The notes: generated from the letters alone by a model not told the origin. Counted from the first letter of the stretch, positions 1 through 6,630 are shown. The stretch is 7,147 nt of DNA from Terriglobales bacterium (GCA_030043575.1 JASHXK010000585.1:1-7147), one strand, 5' to 3'. Translations and numbers: made by a program.

Positions 1-262
1 GGATGACGAAGCCGTAGCCGTCGCGATGCATGGTGAGCCGGCCGGCGATGAGATTCTGGCGGCTGGCGACATGCTCGGCCAGGCTGTAGCGGTCGCGGCC
101 GGTTTCGATCAGGCGAGCGCTCTTAACCAGTGCCGCAAGCCGATCCGCCAGTTGCCGGCGTTCCTCGCCGCGCAGGTTAAGCTCGCGGATGAGCTGCTTG
201 TATCCGGCGGAGCGGTGCGGCTGACGTTCGATGTGGCGCAGGATGGCTTGGTCGGAAAGCAT
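1..262 (-). CDS. rnr: Ribonuclease R, N-terminal part (runs off left edge)
   Basis: The gene is read on the minus strand from an ATG at 262-260 and is still open at base 1, giving the first 87 residues. RNase R is a processive 3'-to-5' exoribonuclease of the RNB family that degrades structured RNA in the cytoplasm. Visible parts: residues ~1-65 form a winged-helix-like region (starts MLSDQAILRHIERQPHRSAG, later LADRLAALVKSARLIETGRD), followed by the start of the first cold-shock/OB domain, GRLTMHRDGYGFVI, a hallmark of RNase R just after the helix-turn-helix. The catalytic RNB domain lies outside the window. No clear Shine-Dalgarno precedes the ATG, and no better in-frame start is seen in the ~36 bases upstream. 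The gene diverges from the bactofilin gene. RNase II is less likely because it lacks this N-terminal HTH. Identification is from motif recognition. Confidence 0.85.
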   Translation of the reverse strand, partial: MLSDQAILRHIERQPHRSAGYKQLIRELNLRGEERRQLADRLAALVKSARLIETGRDRYSLAEHVASRQNLIAGRLTMHRDGYGFVI

Positions 263-306
263 GGCAACACGGTAAGGATAACGGACTGAGCGCCGTCCTG
301 CGAAAA

Positions 307-337
307 CCCACTCATTCGAAAACCGCGAATGAGTGGG
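307..337. repeat. Perfect 12-bp-arm palindrome, REP-like
   Basis: The arms cccactcattcg (307-318) and cgaatgagtggg (326-337) are exact reverse complements around the 7-base loop aaaaccg. The element also holds a direct repeat cgaaaacc (301-308 and 317-324). It lies between the divergent rnr and bactofilin genes, so it cannot be a 3' terminator for either, and no T-run follows it. It could be a dispersed extragenic palindrome, a regulator site, or a hairpin in the leader of one of the transcripts. A 12-bp perfect arm pair is unlikely by chance in 7 kb. Confidence 0.75.
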
Positions 338-630
338 GCACCCGAGCTATCGGCAACTGCCTTGTACTTCCTTCTCCGTAATCCGAGCCAGCATTGTCAA
401 CTAGACGGCCCCGAAAAAACACGTAAGGGTATTCCCTGATCCAGAAACTCCCTGTATGTTAGCAATAATTACATCGCGAGCCGGTCCGCATAGCGTGTGC
501 GAATTGAGCGATGACCTCGAAATCGCCGCACTAAACCAGCAGTTGCTCGAGAGCAGCTGTGACGTTTCGTTTTGGCAAAACAAGTGCACTTCCAGGCACT
601 TACTCCTCCGGAAAGGATTTTGAATCGACC
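338..630. other. Gene-poor stretch upstream of the bactofilin gene
   Basis: Together with 263-337 this makes a ~370-base stretch without a convincing gene. It must carry the bactofilin promoter, but no pair of well-spaced -35/-10 hexamers stands out. The only open frame worth noting is a 55-codon ORF (456-623) without a ribosome site or recognisable motif. A purine-rich gaaagga at 611-617 is a plausible, if distant, ribosome-binding site for the start at 631. Confidence 0.5.
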
Positions 631-1161
631 ATGTGGAAACCTACAAATCCGCCTACCCCGACCCCAACTCCCAGCCCTGAGCCGCAGCAGCGGAGCTTCA
701 CGCCTCCGGCGGAGCCGGTGAATCCGCCACGACCTTCCAGCGCACAGCTAGGCACGCAGGAACAGGCAACGCTGGGCAAGTCTCTGGTGATCAAGGGCGA
801 GGTTACCGGCTCCGAGTCGCTGTATATCGACGGCCGGGTGGAAGGCTCGATCAACTTGCCGGGCAATCGCGTGACAGTAGGGCGCAACGGCGTCGTGTCG
901 GCCAACATCTCGGCACGCGAGATCGTGGTGCTGGGCAAGGTGCGCGGCAACATGACGGCCAGCGATCGCGTTGACATCCGCGGCGAGGGATCGCTGACCG
1001 GCGACGTGGTGGCGCAGCGCATCAGCATCGAAGACGGCGCGTACTTCAAGGGCGGCATCGACATCCGCAAACCCGGGCAGAAGGTGAACGGCGAGGCCAA
1101 GGAGACCACGGCGACTCCAGCCACCGACACCAGCAGCGCGGCAGCGGTCGCGCGCGCTTAG
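631..1161 (+). CDS. Bactofilin (polymer-forming cytoskeletal protein)
   Basis: A 176-residue bactofilin (DUF583 family). Bactofilins polymerise without nucleotides into filaments through a right-handed beta-helix and act as scaffolds at the inner membrane, often guiding cell-wall synthesis or morphology. Layout: a proline-rich, disordered N-terminus (residues ~1-40, containing PTPTPTPSPEP), the beta-helix core at ~47-147 (from GKSLVIKGEVTGSESLYIDG to GGIDIRKPG, with the repeating short-strand and glycine-turn pattern), and an Ala/Thr-rich tail to 176. This is typical of the family in size and layout. I chose the ATG at 631 (MWKP...) over the in-frame ATG at 559 because GAAAGGA lies upstream at 611-617 and the added 24 residues show no motif. 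The gene stands alone; it diverges from rnr and is followed by the small CxxC gene after a ~200-base gap. Confidence 0.9.
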   Translation: MWKPTNPPTPTPTPSPEPQQRSFTPPAEPVNPPRPSSAQLGTQEQATLGKSLVIKGEVTGSESLYIDGRVEGSINLPGNRVTVGRNGVVSANISAREIVVLGKVRGNMTASDRVDIRGEGSLTGDVVAQRISIEDGAYFKGGIDIRKPGQKVNGEAKETTATPATDTSSAAAVARA

Positions 1162-1363
1162 TCTTCCCATCGCAGGAACGTCCCAATGCGGATTGCCTTC
1201 GAGTGTGATCGGGCAATTCACTGATTGACTCACAGCGCGCCACGGACAAGTCTATAGATTGAGGCGGTGATGGCCGGTCGCCGCCCCAAACTCTCACAAT
1301 TGTGGGTGCGCAATGTGGGACCTCGTACTGCAACTCCTTCCTTTAGGGTGCCGTCATCGGCAT
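1162..1363. other. Spacer between bactofilin and CxxC genes
   Basis: No gene is supported here. The stretch contains TTGACT (1225-1230) and TATAGA (1253-1258), but the 22-base spacing is too long for a standard sigma70 promoter. No hairpin followed by a T-run, as expected for a bactofilin terminator, is visible. Confidence 0.4.
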
Positions 1364-1522
1364 ATGTCGCTGCCCTTCTCCGAATCATCCTCCAGCCGCA
1401 AGAAATCCGGCGCAACCGAATGGGACGCGATCACCCCATCGCAGACCGGAATCTACGTGGTCTGCCTGGATTGCGGGCGGCACTTTGACTATGACTGGTC
1501 GACTATGAGGGTAGTGAAGTAA
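1364..1522 (+). CDS. Small single-CxxC zinc-ribbon-like protein, conserved hypothetical
   Basis: A 52-residue protein whose C-terminal half, GIYVVCLDCGRHFDYDW, looks like half of a zinc ribbon: one CxxC knuckle (Cys34, Cys37) followed by an aromatic/acidic segment and the end MRVVK. I recall similar short CLDCG-F-YDW proteins as hypotheticals in acidobacteria, but this cannot be checked here. With only one CxxC, metal binding would need a partner, dimerisation, or His40 as an extra ligand. The N-terminus is Ser/Lys-rich and probably disordered. The ATG at 1364 is chosen because coding character starts there; the in-frame ATG at 1313 adds 17 residues without motif. A possible ribosome site, tagggtg, sits ~13 bases upstream. 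The gene is convergent with murJ. Function unknown. Confidence 0.6.
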   Translation: MSLPFSESSSSRKKSGATEWDAITPSQTGIYVVCLDCGRHFDYDWSTMRVVK

Positions 1523-1524
1523 AG

Positions 1525-1556
1525 CAGTTGTCAGCTGTCGGTTATCAGTTGTCAGT
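1525..1556. repeat. Dispersed CAGTTGTCAG-type intergenic repeat, copy 1
   Basis: This 32-base tract fills most of the 43-base gap between the convergent CxxC and murJ genes. It contains a direct repeat, cagttgtcag, at 1525-1534 and 1546-1555 (period 21). It shares the vocabulary cagctgtcggt/tatcag with the repeats at 6582-6630 and 6712-6748. It lacks a strong hairpin or T-run, so a terminator role is not shown. Confidence 0.6.
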
Positions 1557-1565
1557 ACAATCCCT

Positions 1566-3254
1566 CTACGAGTCTACGCCGCCGGTGGTTCGGTCCACGA
1601 TCGGCTCGGGCGCGGCGGGACCTTGCGCTCGGGATTTGACACGGCGGAGTTCGTGCAGAAGATTGGACTTCGTGATCCAGAGTCCCAAACCCACCACAAT
1701 TAGCCAGACCACGGTGATCAAAAGCAGGGAAACGACATCAGCCTTGCGGCCGCCGGTCAGCGGAATTTCGCGCCCTATGCCGTAGCAGGCAGTGGTCGCG
1801 ACGATCGCGATGGCCAGCGACTTCATCAGTTCCAGCCACGGCAGCTCCGTCAGCAAGACCATCTTCTTGTGGTGCAAGAGCCACGCGAGCACGACAGTGT
1901 GCATTAGGATGCCGATGTCGGAGGCAATCGCCAGACCGGTTACGTCGTACAGGTGAAAGAGGCTGCGATAGATGGGCAGGGAGGCGACGACGATGATGGT
2001 GCTGGCAATCATCGGGGTGAGCGTGTCGCCGGCACCGTAAAAGGCGCGCGCATACTGCGCCTGCGCCGACCACAGTGCCAGCGAAATCGTGAACACGAAG
2101 AAGTACGTCGCGGTCGCCTCTGCATCGATGAACGTGAAGTGGCCATGACGGAAGGCGAGATCGATGATGGGCAGAGCGGCGGCCATCATCCAGGCGGAAG
2201 CGAGGAACGACGCTGCCGAGATGCGATAGACCGTCTGGTTGACCGTGTCGGCGAAGAGCTTGCGCTTGCCCTGCTCCCACAGCGATGCGAAGAACGGCAT
2301 GGATGCCTGGCCGGTGGCCTGACCGAGGATCGAGATGGGCACGGCGAACAAGCGCTTGGCGTAATTGAGTCGCGAGATGTCGCCGACGCCGCCCGAGGCG
2401 AAGTAGCGCAGAATCCAATCATCGGCGGAAACCAGCGAGACGCCGAGCATCAACGGGATCGAAAGGCGGACCCACTCGCGAAAGCCGGTGTTGTACCAAT
2501 CGAAGCTGAGGCGATAGCGCAGGCCGCCCTGGCTCGCGCCCATGGCGTTGATGAGAAACGGGCCCACGACCGCACCAACCAGCGCGCCATAGGCGAGTGA
2601 CGAAATCCCCAGCGCTCTTGCGCCAACCACACCGCCGGCGATGATGAAGATGTTGTAGAGCGCGGGGCTGAGCGCGGGGTACAGAAACATCCGCTTCGAC
2701 AGCAACACGGCCGAAACGATTCCGCCGGCATAAAAGAAGATCTGGCTGGGCAGCAGAATGCGCGTGAGGTGAACGCAGAGGTCGATCTGATCGGGCGCGA
2801 ACTTGGGGAAAACCAGGCGCACCAGTTGCGGTGCGAAGATCTCCAGGAAGACGGTGCCCACGCACAAAACCGCACTCATGATGGTGATGGTGGAGTCGAA
2901 GGCGCGCTGGGCTCCGGCTTGGTCGTCGCGCGAGACGTGACGCGTGTAGATGGAGATGAAGGTGATCGACGCAGTGCCGCCGGCGAGGATGTAGTTCAGG
3001 AAATCAGGAATCTGGAAGGCGGCGAAGTAGGCATCAGTCTGATGACCGGCGCCGAAGGCCCACGCGATGTACATTTCGCGCAAGTAGCCGAGCACACGCG
3101 AGGCCATCACCGACCCCATCAGCAGGACGGTGGCGGAAAATGCGGTGTGCTGATGCGAGGGCCGCAGGATACGCAATAATCGTGCGCCGAAGCTGGATGC
3201 AGGCTGGCGGGAGTCGTGTGCGGCCGAAGGCGGCATCAGAGTGCGATTGTACAC
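1566..3254 (-). CDS. murJ: Lipid II flippase MurJ (MviN family)
   Basis: A 562-residue polytopic inner-membrane protein of the MurJ/MviN family, within the MOP exporter superfamily. It flips undecaprenyl-linked lipid II from the cytoplasmic to the periplasmic face for peptidoglycan assembly. Family signatures: SRVLGYLREM at 52-61, GAGHQTDAYFAAFQIPDFLN at 68-87, and NYAKRLFAVPISILGQATGQ at 297-316. By my alignment from memory, Arg53, Arg59, Asp74 and Arg301 correspond to the essential E. coli residues Arg18, Arg24, Asp39 and Arg270. Hydrophobic segments recur to residue ~535, fitting about 14 helices; the ~35-residue tail is polar. The N-terminus is ~35 residues longer than in E. coli MurJ. 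The start at 3254 is GTG (weak gagg ~14 bases upstream); an ATG at 3236-3234 (MPPSAAHD) is an equally plausible start. The gene is divergent from the hydrolase and convergent with the CxxC gene. Confidence 0.92.
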   Translation of the reverse strand: MYNRTLMPPSAAHDSRQPASSFGARLLRILRPSHQHTAFSATVLLMGSVMASRVLGYLREMYIAWAFGAGHQTDAYFAAFQIPDFLNYILAGGTASITFISIYTRHVSRDDQAGAQRAFDSTITIMSAVLCVGTVFLEIFAPQLVRLVFPKFAPDQIDLCVHLTRILLPSQIFFYAGGIVSAVLLSKRMFLYPALSPALYNIFIIAGGVVGARALGISSLAYGALVGAVVGPFLINAMGASQGGLRYRLSFDWYNTGFREWVRLSIPLMLGVSLVSADDWILRYFASGGVGDISRLNYAKRLFAVPISILGQATGQASMPFFASLWEQGKRKLFADTVNQTVYRISAASFLASAWMMAAALPIIDLAFRHGHFTFIDAEATATYFFVFTISLALWSAQAQYARAFYGAGDTLTPMIASTIIVVASLPIYRSLFHLYDVTGLAIASDIGILMHTVVLAWLLHHKKMVLLTELPWLELMKSLAIAIVATTACYGIGREIPLTGGRKADVVSLLLITVVWLIVVGLGLWITKSNLLHELRRVKSRAQGPAAPEPIVDRTTGGVDS

Positions 3255-3343
3255 GGAAGCATAACGGCCTCAGCTGCTCAACCAGCATGCATCATCGCAG
3301 TGTATTCTACGAGCATTCTGGAACTGGCGAAGGATTTCTAACG

Positions 3344-4831
3344 ATGGCGCGTTCCCGCATGGGTTGGCTTGGTGCTTGCGCGCTTCTAATAGCGTTATTG
3401 GCTCTGGCGTACTGGTGGCGAGCCGACCGAGCATCAACCTCTGCCTCTTCCACGAGTTCCAAAGTCGTAAATCGGAAACAGTTCTCGCCGGCAGCCTCCG
3501 CAAGCAACGGAATTCAGCGTAATCCGCGCACTGCCATTCCCTGCGACGCGCTCACCAATCTCCGCGAGTTGGGATCGGCCTTGACGCTTGTAACCAATAA
3601 GCGCACCGGAGACGAATTGGAGTACATCGTAGTCGGGGACGGCGCGGACGGCGATCAGGTTATCGTGATGTTTCCGGGCACCGGCCAAACGCTAGCCGAC
3701 TGGCCGCTGCAGATGCTTACCAACGCGAAGTACAGCCCCCGGATGGTCAGAACGCCGGCTTACTTAGCTGCAGAAGATGGCGCCGTTTCCCTTTGCCACA
3801 GCTATCGCATTTTGCTGTTTGATCTGCCTGGCGTAGGTAAGAGCCAGCTTCACGGCAACGTCACCTTTGACCAAACAGCGAACGATGTCGACGCGATGCT
3901 GGATGATGCCGCAGCCACCTACTCGATCTCTACAAAGCAGGTAGATTTAGTGGGTTGGTCGTTGGGAACTGCGGATGCGATGAAGTACGCGCTGCTCGGC
4001 CCAAAGGCCAACTCTTCGCGGACGATTCGTAACGTTATCTTGATTGCTACCAAACCAGGCGGCAATACGGATGGATTTCTCGATGGCAACCAGGCTCAGT
4101 GCGTATCCACGATTCTGGATGGGCTCAAGTCGGTTTCCGGCCGTGATCGGCGGCTCACGCTTCAACTCGAGAGATACGCTTTTGAGCTGATCTTCCCTTA
4201 CAAGAACCAACAGCCGTATGACGGAGTCGACAGCGGCTGCACTGCCACGCTGGATCACGACAAGGGCGAGGTCACGCTGCATGTGGAGACCACTTGTGTT
4301 TCGGATGCGGAATGCAGGAGGGTGCTAGTGGAACAAGTTCTCAATCAGAAAGCCTGGCCCTGGTCTTTAACCAAGGGCGTCCCAGCCGAGCTGTACGCTC
4401 AGCAACGCCAGCAAAACCTCGACTATAGTGTGTGCTACTGCGCATCTGCCACTGCTGAATTCCACTCGTCGGATTGCCATTGTTCGCGAAAGCCGGAGAT
4501 GTCAGAGACCAACGGCGGGCTCTGCCAGACGACTTCCCATCCGCCGAATGAGCCAAAGTCCACCCATTGCGCTCCGCTGGCGATGAGCGGCGTGATGACC
4601 GTAATCAACGGGCCGGAGGACCTTTATATTCAACACACGTACGGCAGAGCCCTGGTGGAGGCTTACCAGCAAGAGTTTGGAACAGGCAAAGCCAGATTGG
4701 TAGCTTACCTTGGAGCCGACGGCGCTGGACACGGTATTCTCTTGCAACATCCTAAGTGGACGCAAGCGCAAGTCTGGAACGCGCTGGCTCCTCACCCTGC
4801 TACGCCCGCAAAAACTGTAGCCGCGCCGTAA
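3344..4831 (+). CDS. Exported alpha/beta hydrolase (TAP/S33-like) with Cys-rich insertion
   Basis: A 495-residue alpha/beta-hydrolase with an N-terminal signal anchor or signal peptide (residues ~8-25, WLGACALLIALLALAYWW), so it likely acts outside the cytoplasm. Fold markers in order: oxyanion-type loop MFPGTGQTLADW (~109-120), strand and turn ILLFDLPGVGKS (~156-167), nucleophile elbow VGWSLGTAD with Ser206, probable acid Asp426 in INGPEDLYI, and catalytic His463 in GAGHG. This Ser-Asp-His order and the late Asp/His resemble tripeptidyl-aminopeptidase-like or S33 hydrolases, but the substrate is unknown. Between nucleophile and acid lies a long lid with nine cysteines (residues 299, 318, 324, 364, 366, 378, 380, 394, 409). 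The ATG at 3344 is preferred because gaagga lies 9 bases upstream and the signal segment follows directly; the frame stays open back to 3140, overlapping murJ, but that part is not signal-like. Codon use looks less GC-biased than in the neighbours. Confidence 0.8.
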   Translation: MARSRMGWLGACALLIALLALAYWWRADRASTSASSTSSKVVNRKQFSPAASASNGIQRNPRTAIPCDALTNLRELGSALTLVTNKRTGDELEYIVVGDGADGDQVIVMFPGTGQTLADWPLQMLTNAKYSPRMVRTPAYLAAEDGAVSLCHSYRILLFDLPGVGKSQLHGNVTFDQTANDVDAMLDDAAATYSISTKQVDLVGWSLGTADAMKYALLGPKANSSRTIRNVILIATKPGGNTDGFLDGNQAQCVSTILDGLKSVSGRDRRLTLQLERYAFELIFPYKNQQPYDGVDSGCTATLDHDKGEVTLHVETTCVSDAECRRVLVEQVLNQKAWPWSLTKGVPAELYAQQRQQNLDYSVCYCASATAEFHSSDCHCSRKPEMSETNGGLCQTTSHPPNEPKSTHCAPLAMSGVMTVINGPEDLYIQHTYGRALVEAYQQEFGTGKARLVAYLGADGAGHGILLQHPKWTQAQVWNALAPHPATPAKTVAAP

Positions 4832-4965
4832 AGTGATCGTGACTATCCAGGTCCGGACGAGGGCGGACAGCAGGAAACGTCCTACCGACATTCAACCTTT
4901 GCGGTTTCGTGTGCATCCGAACCAATGGTTCGCGGGAGCGCGGAATTCGAGGCGACGTGCCCTAC

Positions 4966-5235
4966 ATGAAAAAATCCAACCACTCCAATCAACCGGTGCG
5001 CGGTCGTTGGCTGGATGTCGAAGAGGTGAGGCTGGTGAGCGACCTGCGCATCATGCACTCCAAGGTCGACGAACTGTACCAGGTGGTGAACAATCTGAAG
5101 CGGCGGCACAGTGAATCCGACATTCACAAGTACGCCGATCAGCCGGTGCTGAGCGAAGATATTGCCCACGTAGACGAGATCTATCTGTGGTTTGTCAGCC
5201 TGAAAGAGGACAACGGCAACAAGAAGGCGATGTAG
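4966..5235 (+). CDS. Hypothetical 89-residue helical protein
   Basis: I do not recognise this gene. It encodes an 89-residue soluble, charged protein with no signal peptide, cysteine or membrane segment. Residues ~16-48 (LDVEEVRLVSDLRIMHSKVD onward) look amphipathic helical, possibly coiled-coil, and a second helical part lies at ~61-81 (VLSEDIAHVDEIYLWFVSLK). A basic patch, NLKRRH, at ~43-48 links them. Third-base choice fits real coding sequence in this frame. The ATG at 4966 (MKKSNHS) is chosen; a GTG at 4957, four bases after gagg (4949-4952), would add only three residues, and a further in-frame GTG at 4909 is less likely. It follows the hydrolase by 134 bases and is convergent with the LTxxQ gene. 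A protein-interaction or regulatory role is only a guess. Confidence 0.6.
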   Translation: MKKSNHSNQPVRGRWLDVEEVRLVSDLRIMHSKVDELYQVVNNLKRRHSESDIHKYADQPVLSEDIAHVDEIYLWFVSLKEDNGNKKAM

Positions 5236-5333
5236 GCCGGATCTGTTTACTCTCGGTCTGATAAAGCGAGCGAGCCATCCGGCGTAGAGATAGCTCGCGT
5301 TCCGAAGACGACGCAAGGATGTGGCCCGGCAGC

Positions 5334-5750
5334 CTAGCGATTTTGCATCTTCTGCATCATCTGCTGGCGTTCCTGGGCGCGCATCTGCTCCCAGGTCTGA
5401 TACTGCGACGGGGTAAGAATCGGCTTCAGTTTGGCGTCGGTGGCGTCGGCAATCTGCCGCATCTGCATGGCTTTCTGGAGCGGACCGAGCGAAGTATTCT
5501 CTTTGAGAGCTCTCAGCTTGGGTGCCTCTTCCATCAGGATGGGCCGTATCTGCTGCTTCTGCTGGGGCGTGAGCTGCAGCGCTTGCGACATCTTCTCCAG
5601 CTTCTGCATCACTTCGGCCTTGTCATTCGGTCCGGCCATGCCGCCTTGAGCAGCCATGGTGTCCTGGGCGATGAGGCTGCTTGCGCCGAGCGCGAAGGCA
5701 GTGAAAATGGCGAACTTGATGAGGGTAAGCTTGCCGGCAAACTTGGTCAT
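5334..5750 (-). CDS. Spy/CpxP-like periplasmic LTxxQ protein
   Basis: A 138-residue secreted protein with two LTxxQ-type motifs, LTPQQKQQIRPIL (60-72) and ILTPSQYQTWEQMR (111-124), the signature of the Spy/CpxP family and related acidobacterial proteins. E. coli Spy is an ATP-independent periplasmic chaperone and CpxP an envelope-stress sensor inhibitor; the precise role here is unknown. Residues 1-~28 form a signal peptide (Lys residues, then LIKFAIFTAFALGASSLIA), with likely cleavage near Ala28-Gln29. The mature part is Met/Gln-rich and helical, with no cysteine. The start is well supported: aaagga lies 6-7 bases before the ATG at 5750, and a sigma70-like promoter is found ~100 bases upstream. 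No two-component regulator adjoins it. Confidence 0.8.
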   Translation of the reverse strand: MTKFAGKLTLIKFAIFTAFALGASSLIAQDTMAAQGGMAGPNDKAEVMQKLEKMSQALQLTPQQKQQIRPILMEEAPKLRALKENTSLGPLQKAMQMRQIADATDAKLKPILTPSQYQTWEQMRAQERQQMMQKMQNR

Positions 5751-5849
5751 GATGTTCCTTTCAGGCTGTAGTGTTTACGGGGATTCGCCGCAACCCGGTC
5801 CGTAACCGGAACGTTCGCAGGAAAAGACGACGTCGCAGCGAGAGCCTGA

Positions 5850-5879
5850 GATATATGTCAGCCGGCGCTCGGGCGTCAA
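5850..5879 (-). promoter_or_regulatory. Predicted sigma70-type promoter of the LTxxQ gene
   Basis: On the minus strand, TTGACG (5879-5874) and TATATC (5855-5850) are separated by 18 bases, close to the TTGACA-17-TATAAT consensus. Transcription would begin near 5843, giving a leader of ~93 bases before the ATG at 5750. This leader contains a short ccggt/accgg hairpin candidate near 5795-5809. Confidence 0.6.
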
Positions 5880-5947
5880 GGGGAAAGTGACCGGAGCACT
5901 CGCGGCAGAAGGCGTTCCGATTGATTTGCGCAGGCTGATGGGCAGGC

Positions 5948-6580
5948 CTACTGCGCCGCGGGCGATTCCGAGGCCCGGTTCGCACGCTTCTTGCGCAGCC
6001 ACAAACTCCACCAACTGATCAACACGGTCACAGCTATCGCCGCGATTAAGAATCGCAGATGGTGGTGCAGGACGCCGCCGGCGAAGCCGAGAATTTGCGG
6101 GCCATAGCGGATCACGACCAGCGATACCAGCGAGAAGCGGATCAGCCGGCCGAAGAAGATGGCTGCCAGGAAGTGGCCGAAGCGCATCTCGGCGACGCCG
6201 GCCGACAGCACGAACAGTTTGAATGGCGTCGGCGGCGGCAGCATGGAAGGAAACATCACTGCCCAGAACTCGTGCCGCTCGAAGGAGGCTTTGATCTTGT
6301 TGAAGCGCTTCTCGCCGATGCGCTTTACCAGCAGCACCTCGCCGCCTTTGTAGCCGATCCAATAGATCACGATGCTGCCCAGCGCCGACCCGAAGGCGGC
6401 CATCACCGCGTAGAGGAGCAGCTTCCTGGGATTGGCGTAAGAGTAGCCGGCGACGATGGCGTCGAGCGGCATGCCGAGGAAGGCCGCGTCAATCGCTGCA
6501 AACCCGGCGACACCCCAGACGCCGAGCGGCTTCAGTACCGCGAGGATCAGCAGGGTCCATTTGTTGAGGAGATGTTTCAA
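5948..6580 (-). CDS. VTT-domain (DedA/YqaA-like) inner-membrane protein
   Basis: A 210-residue membrane protein of the VTT/SNARE-associated (DedA, YqaA, TVP38) superfamily. Some members act as lipid transporters or scramblases recycling undecaprenyl phosphate or phosphatidylethanolamine; the substrate here is not predictable. Seen: an N-terminal hydrophobic segment with Asp31, the motif FGSALGSIVIYWIGYKGG (63-80), the re-entrant loop-type segment FPSMLPPPTPFKLFVLSAG (110-128), FGRLIRF (143-149) with Arg145, and a final membrane helix at ~176-194 followed by a basic tail (RKKRANR). The length is normal for the family. The only usable start is TTG at 6580: upstream codons lack ATG or GTG before in-frame stops at ~6617-6612, and the next Met is residue 37, inside the domain. 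No Shine-Dalgarno is visible; a dispersed repeat lies immediately upstream. It reads toward the LTxxQ gene but is probably a separate unit, as that gene has its own promoter. Confidence 0.8.
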   Translation of the reverse strand: MKHLLNKWTLLILAVLKPLGVWGVAGFAAIDAAFLGMPLDAIVAGYSYANPRKLLLYAVMAAFGSALGSIVIYWIGYKGGEVLLVKRIGEKRFNKIKASFERHEFWAVMFPSMLPPPTPFKLFVLSAGVAEMRFGHFLAAIFFGRLIRFSLVSLVVIRYGPQILGFAGGVLHHHLRFLIAAIAVTVLISWWSLWLRKKRANRASESPAAQ

Positions 6581-6581
6581 G

Positions 6582-6630
6582 ACAGTTGTCGGTGGTTGGC
6601 TATCAGCTGCCAGCTATCAGCCGTCAGCTT
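6582..6630. repeat. Dispersed CAGCTATCAGC-type repeat, copy 2 (left arm)
   Basis: A tract of cagttgtcggt, ctatcagctg, cagctatcag and ccgtcagctt units, related to the tract at 1525-1556. Its part 6610-6630 is the reverse complement of 6728-6748 with one mismatch in 21 bases. It starts two bases upstream of the VTT gene's TTG codon. Confidence 0.7.

Noticed and set aside
456..623. 55-codon ORF starting MLAIITSRAG upstream of the bactofilin gene
   Set aside because: No ribosome site, no recognisable motif, atypical A/T-rich early codons, and it ends just before the bactofilin start; could be chance.
1225..1258. TTGACT and TATAGA as a promoter for the CxxC gene
   Set aside because: The 22-base spacing is too long for sigma70.
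1295..1304. Palindrome CACAATTGTG, operator-like
   Set aside because: A 10-bp perfect palindrome is expected several times in 7 kb by chance, and no gene start lies close enough to back it.
1953..2600. Long plus-strand open frame opposite murJ
   Set aside because: Low-complexity, Gly/Glu/Asp/Arg-rich shadow of the murJ coding strand; no domain.
2769..3179. Another plus-strand open frame opposite murJ
   Set aside because: Antisense shadow with no motif or ribosome site.
3140..3343. In-frame upstream extension of the hydrolase
   Set aside because: It overlaps the murJ 5' end on the other strand, lacks a signal segment, and a good ribosome site and signal peptide mark the start at 3344.
3374..3382. 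Possible lipobox LGAC in the hydrolase N-terminus (Cys12)
   Set aside because: It precedes the hydrophobic core instead of following it, so it is unlikely to be a lipidation site.
5236..5283. Inverted gccggat/atccggc as a bidirectional terminator between convergent genes
   Set aside because: Only 7-bp arms with a 34-base loop and no T-run; too weak to call.
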